Assembly (NCBI GenBank): GCA_036852015.1
Contig: JAANDG010000036.1
Coordinates: forward strand, 435,625-499,624
Origin: Pelodera strongyloides
Taxonomy: Eukaryota > Nematoda > Chromadorea > Rhabditida > Rhabditidae
Direction of reading: 5' to 3'
Length of the DNA stretch: 64,000 bases
Below, piece after piece: positions 1 to 13,200 of the stretch; the first letter of the stretch is position 1, and every line of letters begins with the position of its first letter. Made by a program: the position numbers and the translations under genes. Below the pieces are notes generated by a model, which was not told the origin of the DNA, made no database searches, and was given only the letters and a program-made list of their open reading frames with translations.

Positions 1-1177
1 CCTCAGTTGTACGCGGTTATTGAAGCAGAATCAGACGGAGCTACATCAACTGCTGTAGTACAATTTGATATCGTTGATACAAATAACCATAGCCCGAGGT
101 TTTTGAGGTAAGTTCGTAAATACTAAATACTTTCTACATACCATTAGTCAGTTAATCATTTAGCTAGCCAACCACCCAAATAAGATCACAAAGGCCAATT
201 TACAATACCAACATGATACATGATGCTCAACTAGATGACCCGAACTACGTACAGTCCTCGAATTAGGAGAAAGCGACTATTTCTCCAATAATATCTAGTT
301 CATGAAACGTGTATGCGCGATAAATGTTTTGTGAAGTGCAACTTGGAAAACTGTATTACCATAACCATAGATGAATAGTCAAAAATAGTCCATAATTTAT
401 TTATTTATTAAATAACACCACAGGGTGTGCATCACAATGAAATGATGAAAAGAAAGTAGTATATAACTCGTCGTGTTGTCGTTGATTAGCAAACCACAAT
501 TCCACAATAATATACCACAATTCGTAATACACAGGAATGCAGTTGTCCAACCTACATTTCAGTTACCAGGTGTTATACCCCCTTAACGTTCATTTCAGTT
601 CGCCGTCCGTGCTTCTCTTTCATCCGCATCCGGCGCCGGTACACTATGTTGTGGCAGTTGACGACGACTCAGGGGATAATTCCCGAATTACATATTCTAT
701 TGTTGGCGGCGACAACCAGAACTTTCACATCGATGAGAACTCAGGTGAGGATTAAATTGCATCAATGTGCAAACTTTAAATCCATCAAAATACCTACAAC
801 TCAGGAATTTTAGTCATAGACTGTTTTAGACCGTTTACCCAGCAAGACTATTAATAACTACAAACCACGTGCTGGTCCTGCCGAGTCCATCCATATTACA
901 ATCTTTGTTTCAAGAGATGACAGCCTGTTTTAAAGCGTACCCTAGAAGCGGAATTCTCAAAAGAGCGTATTTGTATGGGAATGAGTTGTTCAGGGTGCGT
1001 TACAAAAAACGGCTGTTATTTCGCTTTGATTAAATTTATTTCAGGCGCGATAACTGTACTACAGCACATGGACAGCGATCAGACTCTTACCGTACGGGCC
1101 TCGGATAACGGAAATCCTCAGCGATTTACGGAACAGAAGATTGAGGTAGGGTCTTTCTTATCTTTCTCTTCTCTCTT

Positions 1178-1209
<32 letters not shown>

Positions 1210-4200
1210 ATTTCTCTCTCTTTACTTTCATTCTCACTCCCTCTTTCTTTTTCATTGTCCTTCTTTCTCTTTTTTTCTATCTATGTCGCCTGCTCTGCAC
1301 AGCTCCTTCTAGTCTAATCGGCCGGAATTCCTTAAAAACAAAACTATGTGGCATGGCGTCATTCATATGTAAGAAATGTGCAGTAGCTCCTATTATGGAT
1401 CGATGATCAATATATGTGGTTTCAAATAATTTTATGCAAATGATCCATTTTTAGATCAAACTGCATCACTCAACGGCGCGCTGGCGATACTTTACGAAAC
1501 CTGTTTATAAGGTAAATGCTGTATACTAGTGTACTATGTACGAACCGTTCAAGGTTATCAACGTAAAAAGCTTCAATATAATCTTCGATATTGGTTCACA
1601 TAGTTTAGTTCCAATTATTACAGGTTACTGTGGAGCATGACGCACAAGTCGGCGATACCGTGATCGAATTTCCTCCAACAGGTGAAAGTTGTTGTGTACT
1701 TAGGCAATTAAGCTCATGCTCAAAACAAAACAGGTCCCCAGGATCAAGTTCTAACCAAACCCGACCAGTACAACCTCCTATGTTATTTTTGTATTTCTAC
1801 ATGATACTACTATCATGTCAACAACGCGAACAATCTTTAAATATGAATTGCAGGACCACTCCGCTTTTCCTTGTTTCCGCGTGCTGCACCATTCGTGGTC
1901 GACGCATTCACAGGAGTCGTGAAGGTTTCCGGAAAATTGACCGCGGAAGAGATATATCGATTGACAGGTGGGTAAGACCGATTTCATTGGCAAGGCATGG
2001 GATATGATCACCTCAAATTAACTTTTTGTTTATAATTTACTTTGTTCTTTTTATTAAAACAAAACAATTAGCGCCGGAATTCATTCCTCATGGAGGCGAT
2101 AAGGTGAATTATCGATTAGTGCTTCAAAAATCGATATACTCGAGACATAGATGGTAACTGAAGATATCTATGGTTCATTGAATGACTTACCATTTGGCAA
2201 CATGAGAAAAAATGTAAAAGACAGTTTCTTGTTTCTTTTCAGTCTTCGTGGAGGAATCTGGTAACTATTCGGACCATGCCTCTCTACTGATTACCGTAGG
2301 ACTTTCCGGTCCCGCGCCGAATAACCTGAAGATCAGTTCGGCATCATGTTCCAACACTACAGTAACCGAGAACGCGCCTGTCGATAATTTGAAACAGATT
2401 GTCGCTGTGGGAACCTCGCCAAACGCTACGTTTCAAATACAAGGTAAAGGGGCTGCGGAGTCGAAAAGTTCGTTTTCTTTACTGTGGACCTTAGACTGTT
2501 TTCTAGTTATGTAGACACGAAACTGAGTAGATCTTTAGTTTTTTACTTATTTTTTGGAAACGCTTTACCAGAGGTTGGGATGTAATTTCGCAACTTACCT
2601 AGGGAACCATAATCAATAATAAAATAAACAATATTAATGCAATTGGTGCAAATTGCGGTAATTTTACTAGAAAATTCATCTTGTAATACTTGACTTGAAC
2701 TTTTTACTAAAGTACAGTGATTTTTTAAAGGGATAGGTTCATCTCAAATCACCCCTCTTTTTATTGTTTTTATTAAGAATAACACAAGTTTCATTCACAA
2801 TGAAAAGTAAATCAATCACAGAACAATACGCTTCGCAGAAGAAGCTTCCTTTATTGGAAAATAGGTGATCGGAAGCTAAAATCTAAACGCAAAAACTAAT
2901 ACCGTACACAGATCGGGCGGGATAATGGCAATTAGACAAATTACAAACTACACTCGGCCAAGTGCGATTAAATGCAATTCACCGTGGGAAATAATGTCCT
3001 GCCGAGTGTAGTTTGTAACTTGGCTAATTGCCATTAGCCCGCGCGATCTGTGTACGGTATTAGTTATTGCGTTTAGATTTTGGCTTCCGATCACTCGTTT
3101 CCAATAAATTAAGCTTCTTCTGCGAGGTGTATTGTTCTGTGATTGATTTACTTTTCATTGTGAATGATACTTGTGTTATTCTTAATAAAAACAATAAAAA
3201 GAGGGGTGATTTGAGATGAACCTATCCCTTGGGTAGGTGCAGCGACATTGTTGATTACAGAAAAATGGAATTATTGCCCTGAGCACAGAAAATCGCCTGT
3301 AAGCGGCCAACAAACCAAATTATTTTTAACCCGTCACCAAGCGGTCTCCAAATGGTTTGACCCAATGTGGTTTCCAATAACAAGCAAAATATTTCCAGCC
3401 GGCAACGACCGAGATGCTTTTCGTATTGACGAGCGCACAGGAATAATATCGTGTAGGGCATTGGACCACGAAAAACGATCAGATTACATACTCGTGATCA
3501 CAGTACAGGATAATGGGAGATCGGTAGGTCGTGATAAGAATACAGTAATTGTTAAAGCGAAATACCGGCCGGTTTTTGAAACTCATCGAGTGGACCAGGA
3601 TTCATTATGCAAATGAACATAAATTATAATAAAAAATCGAGCTCAATTCGAGCAAACTAGTATAAATAAGTAAAAATTCAGTTGTCCACGATGCGTTACA
3701 AAACCGGCCGGTATTTCGCTTTAACAGGCTGATAATTTGCATAAAAGTTGGTATGTCTTGATGATTGGTTTATTGTATTCGGTTTTATTTTCATTGGCAT
3801 GTTTTTTTCTTCTCTATAAGGTTCATAAAGTCTCAGCGAAACCGATACAGTATCCCAAGGAGCCCCTGTATCTCAAACTTCTTCCTGAAGCTAAATTCTG
3901 TAATGTAGCCTTCAACAGTAAATTACGGTAGACTACTACGGTAACCAAATTCCAGGACACCTGTACCGTTCGCATAGCGGTAAGCGACCTCAACGATAAC
4001 GCCCCGCAATTCGACGCCGACACCCCGCAAATGATTACGATTGACGATTCAACAAAAGTTGGCGACACGTTGCACAAGTGAGTCTAGCTGCCAGGCGTTG
4101 TATACGCAAAAGATCTGTATAGTAATTTATCGAGCTATGCTCGATAAGACCTTTTCGCAAAACCGTCGCTCACCGTAGGAAACAAAGCCTGAGCTCCCGG

Positions 4201-7200
4201 AGTTGAAATCAGGTCAGGGAACAGTCATTTCAGACTAGTGATCATATTCACCACCCTGATTCCCTATGGGGATATACTCCCTGGGGGAAAAATATCATTC
4301 TAATATGAGACACGAAGGGACGGGTAATTCCCTGTGGAGAAAGGAATGATGAATACGGCGACAGTCACAAACTTAGTTTTTATAATCTGATAGCTTGATA
4401 CTTGATTCGTCCATTTTTCAAAATACCTTAATTTCCAGGTTCATAGCCACGGACGCCGACTCTGGCACTTCCGGTGATGTCATTTACGAAGTTCTCGACG
4501 ACGAAGGCGGCCTTCTGGACATCGAAGTAGATACGGGACGTTTATTCTACGCGAGGTATTTATTCTTTAATATTATTATTTTTTTGTATGATTTTAGTTT
4601 GCTAGCTTAACATTGTCATCAGCCCGTGTAAACCCCTGCATACTTGGTGTAAGATGGTCTTAGTCCTCTATTTAGGACCTAGCCTGCATAATACTCTCTT
4701 TATTTCTCTTGTTTTTACTTATCATAGCCTTATATTATTCTAACAGAGATTTTTATTTATAGAGAAATGCCCGTCAAGTCCAAGGAGTATATGGTTAGGG
4801 TGCGCGCTTCCGATAAAGGAACGTCAAATATTCATTCGACTGATAGATTTGTGAAGATGCGCGACCATCGGACACACTACGCGGGTAGGCACAGTTGTGA
4901 GCCTAAGCGTTTAATTAGGGAGTGCTATATGCGGGTACAAAATTGATTTATTACACGTTGCTTAGCACGGTCCTTTGTTAGTATGATGGTGTCCTTACCT
5001 TACCGCACCAACATCTTAGGGTACTCATTGGTTTACGAGCTGACAGCAACTACCCCAAGAACTTTCTTCTTTGTTCCTACGACTCGTTAATCCAATAAAC
5101 ATTTATTTATTAAAAGATAGGAGAATCATGCCTCATATATCAACTCATTATTTCAGATCCATCTGAAACACCGCAATTTTTACGTCAAAAGTATATCGGC
5201 GTAGCGGAGGAAGGTCAGGCCCGAGGTGTCAATGTTGCTAGGGTATGCTTTTCTAAAGCGATTATGTATATTTTCCTGTATTAATCAATTATTATCCTAC
5301 TCAGAGGTCTACTTGTATCTTCAAATGTCACAAACATAAACATTTAGACTAGTTGCTTCCTCTTTTGTGACACAATCAGTCTATTTCTCTGTGGCTTTCT
5401 TTCTCTCCAGTTCTCTTCCTGTCTGGCAGGGAGTTTCCCGCTCAATTGACACGGTGTCGTCCTGGCACGTCCCTTAGGCGAAACCCGGGCGATAGGGAGT
5501 CAAGCTGCTACAAGTAGTGTTTTTAACCAGCGCAATACTCCGCTTGACAGACATTAGTGACTGTTTGTAAACTGTATACGAGCGTAGTTGGGGCGACAGG
5601 CTGTTATTGGGGGCGACAGACTGCCATCGAGGGAAACTCCCTGTCAAATAGGAACAGAGTAATGTGAGAATATCTAATGATGGATTCCGTAACTCAGGTA
5701 TTCACATCGTCAAGAGACGCTCAGATCACCTACAGTATAGTGGAGGGCAACCAGGACACCGCGTTCGAAATTGATTCAGAAGGTGAGAGATTTTTGTATT
5801 TATTTCAACATTTATTAGCATAAGCACACACCCGTATGGGTGGAAATCAATAGAAGTACCAATAAACTGCAAATAATAATGTACAAATTAAAGTACAAAT
5901 TAATAAAATTTCCTGGTATTCGTCCTTCTATGAACTACTACTACTTGTTTCGTAACAACAATAATAATAAATAAATCGCTTCAAGAACGTATTCCTTTAT
6001 TCAAGAGGGGAGATGGGTTCAATACAGCCTTTCAACGTGTGTGGCTTATTCTTGTTGATTGTAATTATGATGGAGGGTAGTAGCAGTAGCACAACAAGCA
6101 GATATATTCACTGAGTTAGATCCCCAGCGAACATTTAAATTTTTGACTACACGGTATTAATTGAATATAAATAAATGTGTTATTCCAGGTGTGATTCGAA
6201 CTGCACAAGAGCTGGATCACGAAATTCAAGCTTCGTACACACTGAAGGTTATTGCGACAGGCACCTTCCTAGGACATATTGACACTACGGTAGATGTGCA
6301 GGGTGAGTTTCCATTTTCCCACTTTATGACTTTCTCTCTTGTGCCTTTTGCGATGTCCCTTCCCTTCCCTTCTCTTTGTATAAGTGACTTCATCCTCTCT
6401 CCCTCTTTTTCTTCAAGTTTTAGCTTACTGCTTGTTTTATAAGCCTGAGGCCTTATTCACCAACACACAGGGAGCCCACGAGCGCTCTGAATCTCTTCTG
6501 CTCTCGCACTCTTTAGCTCCTTGGGGAGGGCAGGGAGGGCTCCCTGCGGCCTCTGATCTTTTTCGTTTCAGTGCTCAACATCAACGACAATTTTCCATCA
6601 TTCCCGCATATACAGAGGAACAAACTGCCTGAAGGTACTTCTTTTATCTATTCTAAAGTAGCCAGCAGTAAGTTACCGTATGTTTACGTAGACTACAAAT
6701 CAGGCATCATACACTTCTAGGCTAAAGCGGCAGGCAAAGTGCGAAGTACACCGTGCAATTTTAAGCTGCAAAGTACAAACTACAAATTACAAAGTACAAT
6801 TCTAGGCACCGCTGTTGGAACCTTTGTGACGACGATCACTGCCAACGACGTGGATGGTGACTCGATTCTAGAATATTCGATAGAAACCGAATTGGCAGAT
6901 GGCCAAGTTGTTCCAGCAAAGGAAAGCCATTTCATAATGGAGAAGCACACCGGCACCATACACCTAATGAGACTCCTCGACCACGAGAAAGCCCGCGAAA
7001 TCAAATTGAAGATAAAGGTACGGTAAGACAGGCTGCTAATAGTATGTACGCTGACTACCCTGCCATATCCAATAAGTTTCAGCTTTCAGCATGCCAGGGT
7101 TACCGACCCAACAATGATGTTGATAATTATAGTAACTTAAGCGGAAGCGCTGATGTATCGGAAGTCCACAAGATACCGCTGTTGTGTTTGTATTTCCTAA

Positions 7201-10200
7201 CAAAACGGTGTCTTATGGAGAGGTGCCTAAAATTCAATCCAACGAAATCAAATTCAAATAAACGTTATTTTGGTGACTGGAGACACGCATGGGCTCAAGC
7301 CAATAGATCAAGGTTTGACATACGTGTGCTCCATTTGAGAGAAGATATGTTCATAGAATAGGTAGATCTTCGATCTTGTCCTGATGATGCCGAAAGGTGA
7401 AATCTTGAAATAATTTGTTTTACATCTGTCCAATCTGTCTTTTTGCGGGAGTCGTACTAACATAAGCTCGAATCTACCTATTCTATGAAAATAAAGTAGA
7501 GTAGGCACGTGCCGAGCCCGTCTCCCGAGGTTTTAGAATAAAAGAAGTTTAATTACCAAAGTTTGAGGTTGCTCCTTGATAATGGCTTCGCCGAAACGTT
7601 GGTGATTTGAATAAAGATAAGAATTGTGTCTTATCGCGTGCCTACAGTACTTTATTAACGACGGACGTCCCCCATGAAGAAAGAAACATTTCTTGATATT
7701 CTATGAAACTTTATTTTGTTTAGGCTTGGGACGGTGTGAATGCCGCCTTCACCGACCTTACCATACAAGTTTTGGACGAGAATGATAATGTGCCAGTGTT
7801 CGCGCAAACTTTCTACGACGTGGTTGTCACCGCAGGACTGGAAGGTTAGTCCTTTTCAACATTAAATTAGGGACGCGGTCACTGAAAATACCCCCTATAT
7901 TTTATGTCTTTTTTATTAACTAAAAGGTAAATAAAACGTAACTTTTGATTAAAGAGGGTTCATTGCCCTCCCTTCACCGAGATATTCACCGTGGGAAAAA
8001 TATGGGCAGGTGCCAATCACTACAGTAAGAATGCATTGTGCATGCGCGCAGCCGATTGTTTTTTCTTCGGCCTCGCGCAATTTTCGAAAAACCATTGCGA
8101 TTCCTGTTACTTTGTGTATGGTTGTTTGTTTTCATATTTTCTTATGCTTCTTTCTATGCTATATATAAGCAGCGTTGTAGGTTCTTATTATTCCCTTGCG
8201 TTTCTCGGAAAATTCCTTTTCTCGCAGGTGTATCTTTCTTTTACTCGACTCTCCTTTTCTCTCCTATTTTGTTCATCCCGTTCCTGTGTATTCAGTCTGC
8301 TATTTTGCTAGGGCGATTGTGCCATTGTACCACCATTGATTGATTGATGTGTTTGTTAGTTCGTGTCGTATTAGGTTCATTTTTAGAAATATACCTCGTT
8401 CACTTGTTTTTGGTTGGATTGATGAGGTTCGTTCCTGTATATTTCGTTCTGATATTGCTTTTATATTTATATTTTCGTTTAGCTACTTCTTTTACGTATG
8501 CGCCCTTGCTTTTCGCGCTTATGTTTGCCCTGGCTTCAGTTTGCTTAGTTTTATAGTTTTATCCAGTAGCTTAATTTTTTTACTGTTATTCTTCCTTAAT
8601 TTGCAACTCTTATGTTTCGAGAATGTACGTGCAATAACCCTTTTTATTTAGGTGTTTTCTTGACGCGTTCCGTGCAAATAATGAGTACTGAGTTTGTACA
8701 GTTGAAGGAGCGAAACTTTTTACAAGGAGGCATGGACAAACTACGGACATTTTGCCAGAGGTACTTATTTTTATTTTATTTTATTATGCTGCAGATAATT
8801 TCTCCAATATTTGCTCCTGACGTATAGTTCCAGCTTTAGTTCGCAGTTCGCAGTTCGCAGTTCGCAGTTAGTTCGCAGTTCGCAACAGTGTCTTAATATC
8901 TTAAAGTCTTAAAATCACTACTTGCGCGCGTAAGTCGGAGCACTCAATGCCATGCGCATGTGCATGCACCTTAATCACAACACATGTAATCGTTTGTTAT
9001 ATTTGCTTTCAACACAGTGTTAATTAGCCCAGTATTCATGCCATATTATCTTGCTTGTTGGGCATGAAAATGCATACCAAAGTTGGACTATTTTGTTATC
9101 TGTCAAAACTTGGAGAACTTGCAGAAACATTTATTTATTTGTATTTCAGATTTTTGACACTAAAATGGCTGGACTGTGTTGTGTGAACGACAAAGGACAC
9201 CTCGCTGACGACACAAAAACAAACACGGTAAGGATATACTTGTATTGAGTACTATTTTATTTACTTTATGCCGTATTGCTTCACTGAATAAAGAAAATTC
9301 AATGCCCCAAAAACGAACTCCTTGGTGTTGCAAGATTCATAACTCTCAGGTAGCTCAGATATTGACTGTTTCTTTTGGCTCAACACCCGTCCTCTTAAAT
9401 ATAAACTTTTTGAGTCTTAATTTACTTGACGAGTTGGAGTGTTATGATTCTAACACATCCATTCATTATATAGCAATACAATATTGATTGTTTAGGTCTG
9501 CTGGTGCAAAGATGTGGCGACTTCGAGATCAGAAGTCGAAGGTCGTCCAAAAAACGCATTCTGTCGAAACTGTGTTCACTTTTTGCTATTTTTATGGCCT
9601 TATTTGTATACCTGTGTAATTATTTTATTTCTCGTTATTGCTCGTTTGGTAAGATGCGAATAAACATTTTGAAGAATGTGCCTTGTTGATGCTATACGAT
9701 TTTTTGTCATTTGTGTGTGTGATCATCTCACTTGATGATTGGATAAGGAGTCGTTGACCTGGCAAGAGTAACTAGTGTGCTGTTTGTAGAATGTTATGCA
9801 CTGAAAACAGAAGAAAGCGAAAATATAGCCGCCACGTGCTCGAGTACAGCCGTTCCTTTAGTATTTGCCTGGTTTCCTCGACACTGCCGAAACTAAGGAG
9901 GTATTATTATTTAATATTGTTATTGTTTGTGAGATTCATATGACCCAAAACCATCTGCGTTGACCAAATCACATTTTTTTTCCTTTAAAACATTCAATCC
10001 CCACTTTTCCTTTTATTATCTTAAATAATGATTGTAGTTTGTAGCACCTGGCAATTTGCCAGGAGTTCTCTTTACTGTAGCACGCGTGTTATAGAAATTG
10101 GGTTACTGTAGCGCTTGGTCTCGCTGGATTATTTCCCCGAGGTGAATATCTCGGTGAGGGCACTGCAAATTGTAATGTTTGCACAAAAATTGTGTTTTAT

Positions 10201-13200
10201 TTACCTTTTAGTTAATAAAAAAGACATAAAATATAGGGGGTATTTTCAGTGACCGCGTCCCTTTAAGGGGAGGGTCACCTCACCATTCACTGGTTGAAGG
10301 CACAGAATGGCACAGAACCTTGTATACAATACATAGGAGTGCAGTTTTTCTTCTCATACCGCTTACCATACCGCTTTAACGTCCGTAACTTTCAGCCGGA
10401 GCAACCGTAACCCAGATAAGTGCGATGGATGCTGATAGTGGGGAAAACGGACGTGTACACTATTCTATCGATGATCCGAGTGGGATGTTTAGGATTGATG
10501 CAGAAACAGGTAAGATAATGCCCAATTACATGAATTACTTGATGGCAGAATACGGAATGAAATTGTTAAAGCGAAATACCGGCCGGTTTTTGAAGCGCAT
10601 CGTGGACAAGCGAATTCTTGCGCATTTATTTAATTTACTCGAATTTGGCTCGATTTTTTATTATAATTTATGTTCATTTGCATAAGCTGCGTAAGACTGC
10701 TGGTGTACTCGATGCGTTTCAAAAACCGGCCGGTATTTTGCTTTAAGACATTTTCAATACAAAACTGTTTTTTCAACAGAATGAAATCAAGCTTGCCCTT
10801 GTGTGTATAGTATATTTTCTCATACAAACAAAAACTGTCTATTACATTATTACGCCTTCATTGTTTCCTGCTTGCTATATTTATAAGAACATTGATCAAG
10901 CTACCATAATTCATTCTCTAACTGTAAATGCATTGAGCCTATGGTAACGCACTTCTTTCTTCAGGTGTACTAAGTACTACGTCTCCCCTTCCCGCTGCCA
11001 CAGCTTTTCTGCTTACCGTACGTGCTACGGATAGTGGAATACCGGCACAGCACTCTGACGTCACTGTGAAGATAACTATTAGTAGTGAGCATGATGCACA
11101 TCAAGCCGTATTCGAGAAGACGGAGTACCGGTAGGTTTTCCGACTACTTGCTGTCGGCGTACCTTTCCGGTGGTAGTTCATGGTGGCCCGCCGAGCGAGC
11201 TAACGACTATCGAGGCCCGCGGTGCGGGCCGAGAATCCGAAGTGCGTAGCGCGCGACACCCTATAATCGAATCGTGTAACAAACGTCCGTCTGTCTGAGG
11301 CGTTGACTAAATGCTCTTCGATGAATAAACAAACGTTTTTGAAGGACATCAGTTAATCCTTCAGTTATCACGCACAGATTTGTCCATGGGTACAATCTAA
11401 AGAGGACCCTTTCTTGCGCAAAAATATTGGCCTCTATTTGACCTCTATTTGACTTTGCGTAGTTGGCACACTTATTTTGTGAAATTTGGCACACTTATTT
11501 TGTGAAATTTATCTTTTTTCAGTTTCGCACTTCCCGAAAGTACCCCAGTGCACGTGACGTTTGGCAACGTTTCGGTGGAATCTCCAGATGACACGCCCCT
11601 TTTCTATCGTGTTATTGATCCGAAATATTCGACAATGTTTGATATCGATCGATTGGGGCTGATTTACTTACGGACCCCACTTGATAGAGAGCACCTGGCG
11701 GAGATGCAGTTCAAGGTGGGGAATATTAATTTTTTTCAATATTGACTTCGTGGTTGTGACGCGCTCCTGGCGCATAAGCTGCGCACCCTAAATGCTAAAG
11801 TGGTGCGCGGCTCACTCGCAACCCACATACAAAGCTTCCCCTTTGTGCAGCACCAAATTTTATGTTTTTATTCAGATCGACGTGTCGAGCGGAAGGAGCG
11901 CTTCGTCGGAAAATTCCACGGCGACTGTTCTAGTAAAAGTTCTCGACGAAAATGACAACGCGCCTTATTTGGAGAGAAGTAATCAACTGAAAGTACAACT
12001 TGACGAGCATATGAAGGAGGGACAAGTGGTGCAGAGGTGAATAGTTTTAGTAAAAAATAATTTATTAATATCATATAATTAAATCTTAGTATGTTTTCTT
12101 CTTTTGCACTCTCCAGTATTTCAGTTTAGATTCTACATGCATATTATGTGGGCTTGTAGTAGTAGTCTGTACTCTAGTACGAAGGTGTGAAGTGAATGTA
12201 AAATAATATTCCATACAATATCCATCAATAAAATAAATAAAAACTAAATTTTAGGTTATCGATTTCCGACCCGGACGAGGGCGACAACGGTCGCGTCGCG
12301 TCTCGCATTGTGGCTGGTGACGACTACGGTATATTCTCCCTGGAGAGCGATACCGGAGCGCTAGTGTTTAATAAATGGAATGATGATATGCTGAGTACTG
12401 TGGCGGAAAGGGGCGACTGGTCTATCACGGTAAGGCAGCAGAGATACTTTTTAAGGTACATTATATGAAAATAAGTGTATGCTTTATGCTCCCAAACTGA
12501 GTACAAAAATGTCTTTGAACCGTATGCTCGGTAGCCGCATTCCCATATATTCTACGCAAATTGGTTCCGTTGTGTGCGGAAAAGGCGCGGAGGCATAGTA
12601 TTTTGCATGACATAACGCACGGAGATGCAACTTTCCAGTAAGATTTACGTACCAAGTGATGTACCGCTTTAAGACCACTCATCTTCCAGGTTCTCGTTCG
12701 GGACTACGGTACTCCAGCCAAATTCTCACTAGTCGAAGTACCAATATCGATCGATATCGCCCGATGGAGCGGCACTGCTCCATTCTTTGTCGTGCCCGCC
12801 TACAGTAGACATGCCAGAGAGACTCTGGGACCTGGAGCGAGAATCATGACTGCGCACGCAGTCAATCGATTCGGGCTGGAAAACATCCCGCTCACTTATT
12901 CGCTGAGAGATAATGATGAGGTATTCATTGCAAATAAAAAAGTTGAGAACAACTGGACTAATTGAATTGAGTGGGATTCCCAAAAAAAAAATATATTATT
13001 TATTTTTGGTAGCACGGCTACTCGAACTTGTAAATGTAGAGTGCAATTTTCTGCTGATGATTTTTTTTCAAGTTCTGCCAATTTAGCTGGGTTTACTTAC
13101 TAATCTGTATATGTGCCCGTATTACCCTTACGCTCTGTTTTAGATCTTTTCAATCGACAGTGCTTCTGGTGTAATTACCGTAAACCAGCAACTCGATTAT

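Noticed and set aside
975..1406. 143-codon ORF with Ser/Leu/Phe repeats
   Set aside because: It is cadherin exon 1045-1145 read through into a CT-rich intron.
7991..8827. Hydrophobic ORFs suggesting membrane proteins
   Set aside because: They are T-rich non-coding sequence inside the 2.4-kb inverted-repeat element, with no family similarity or start context.
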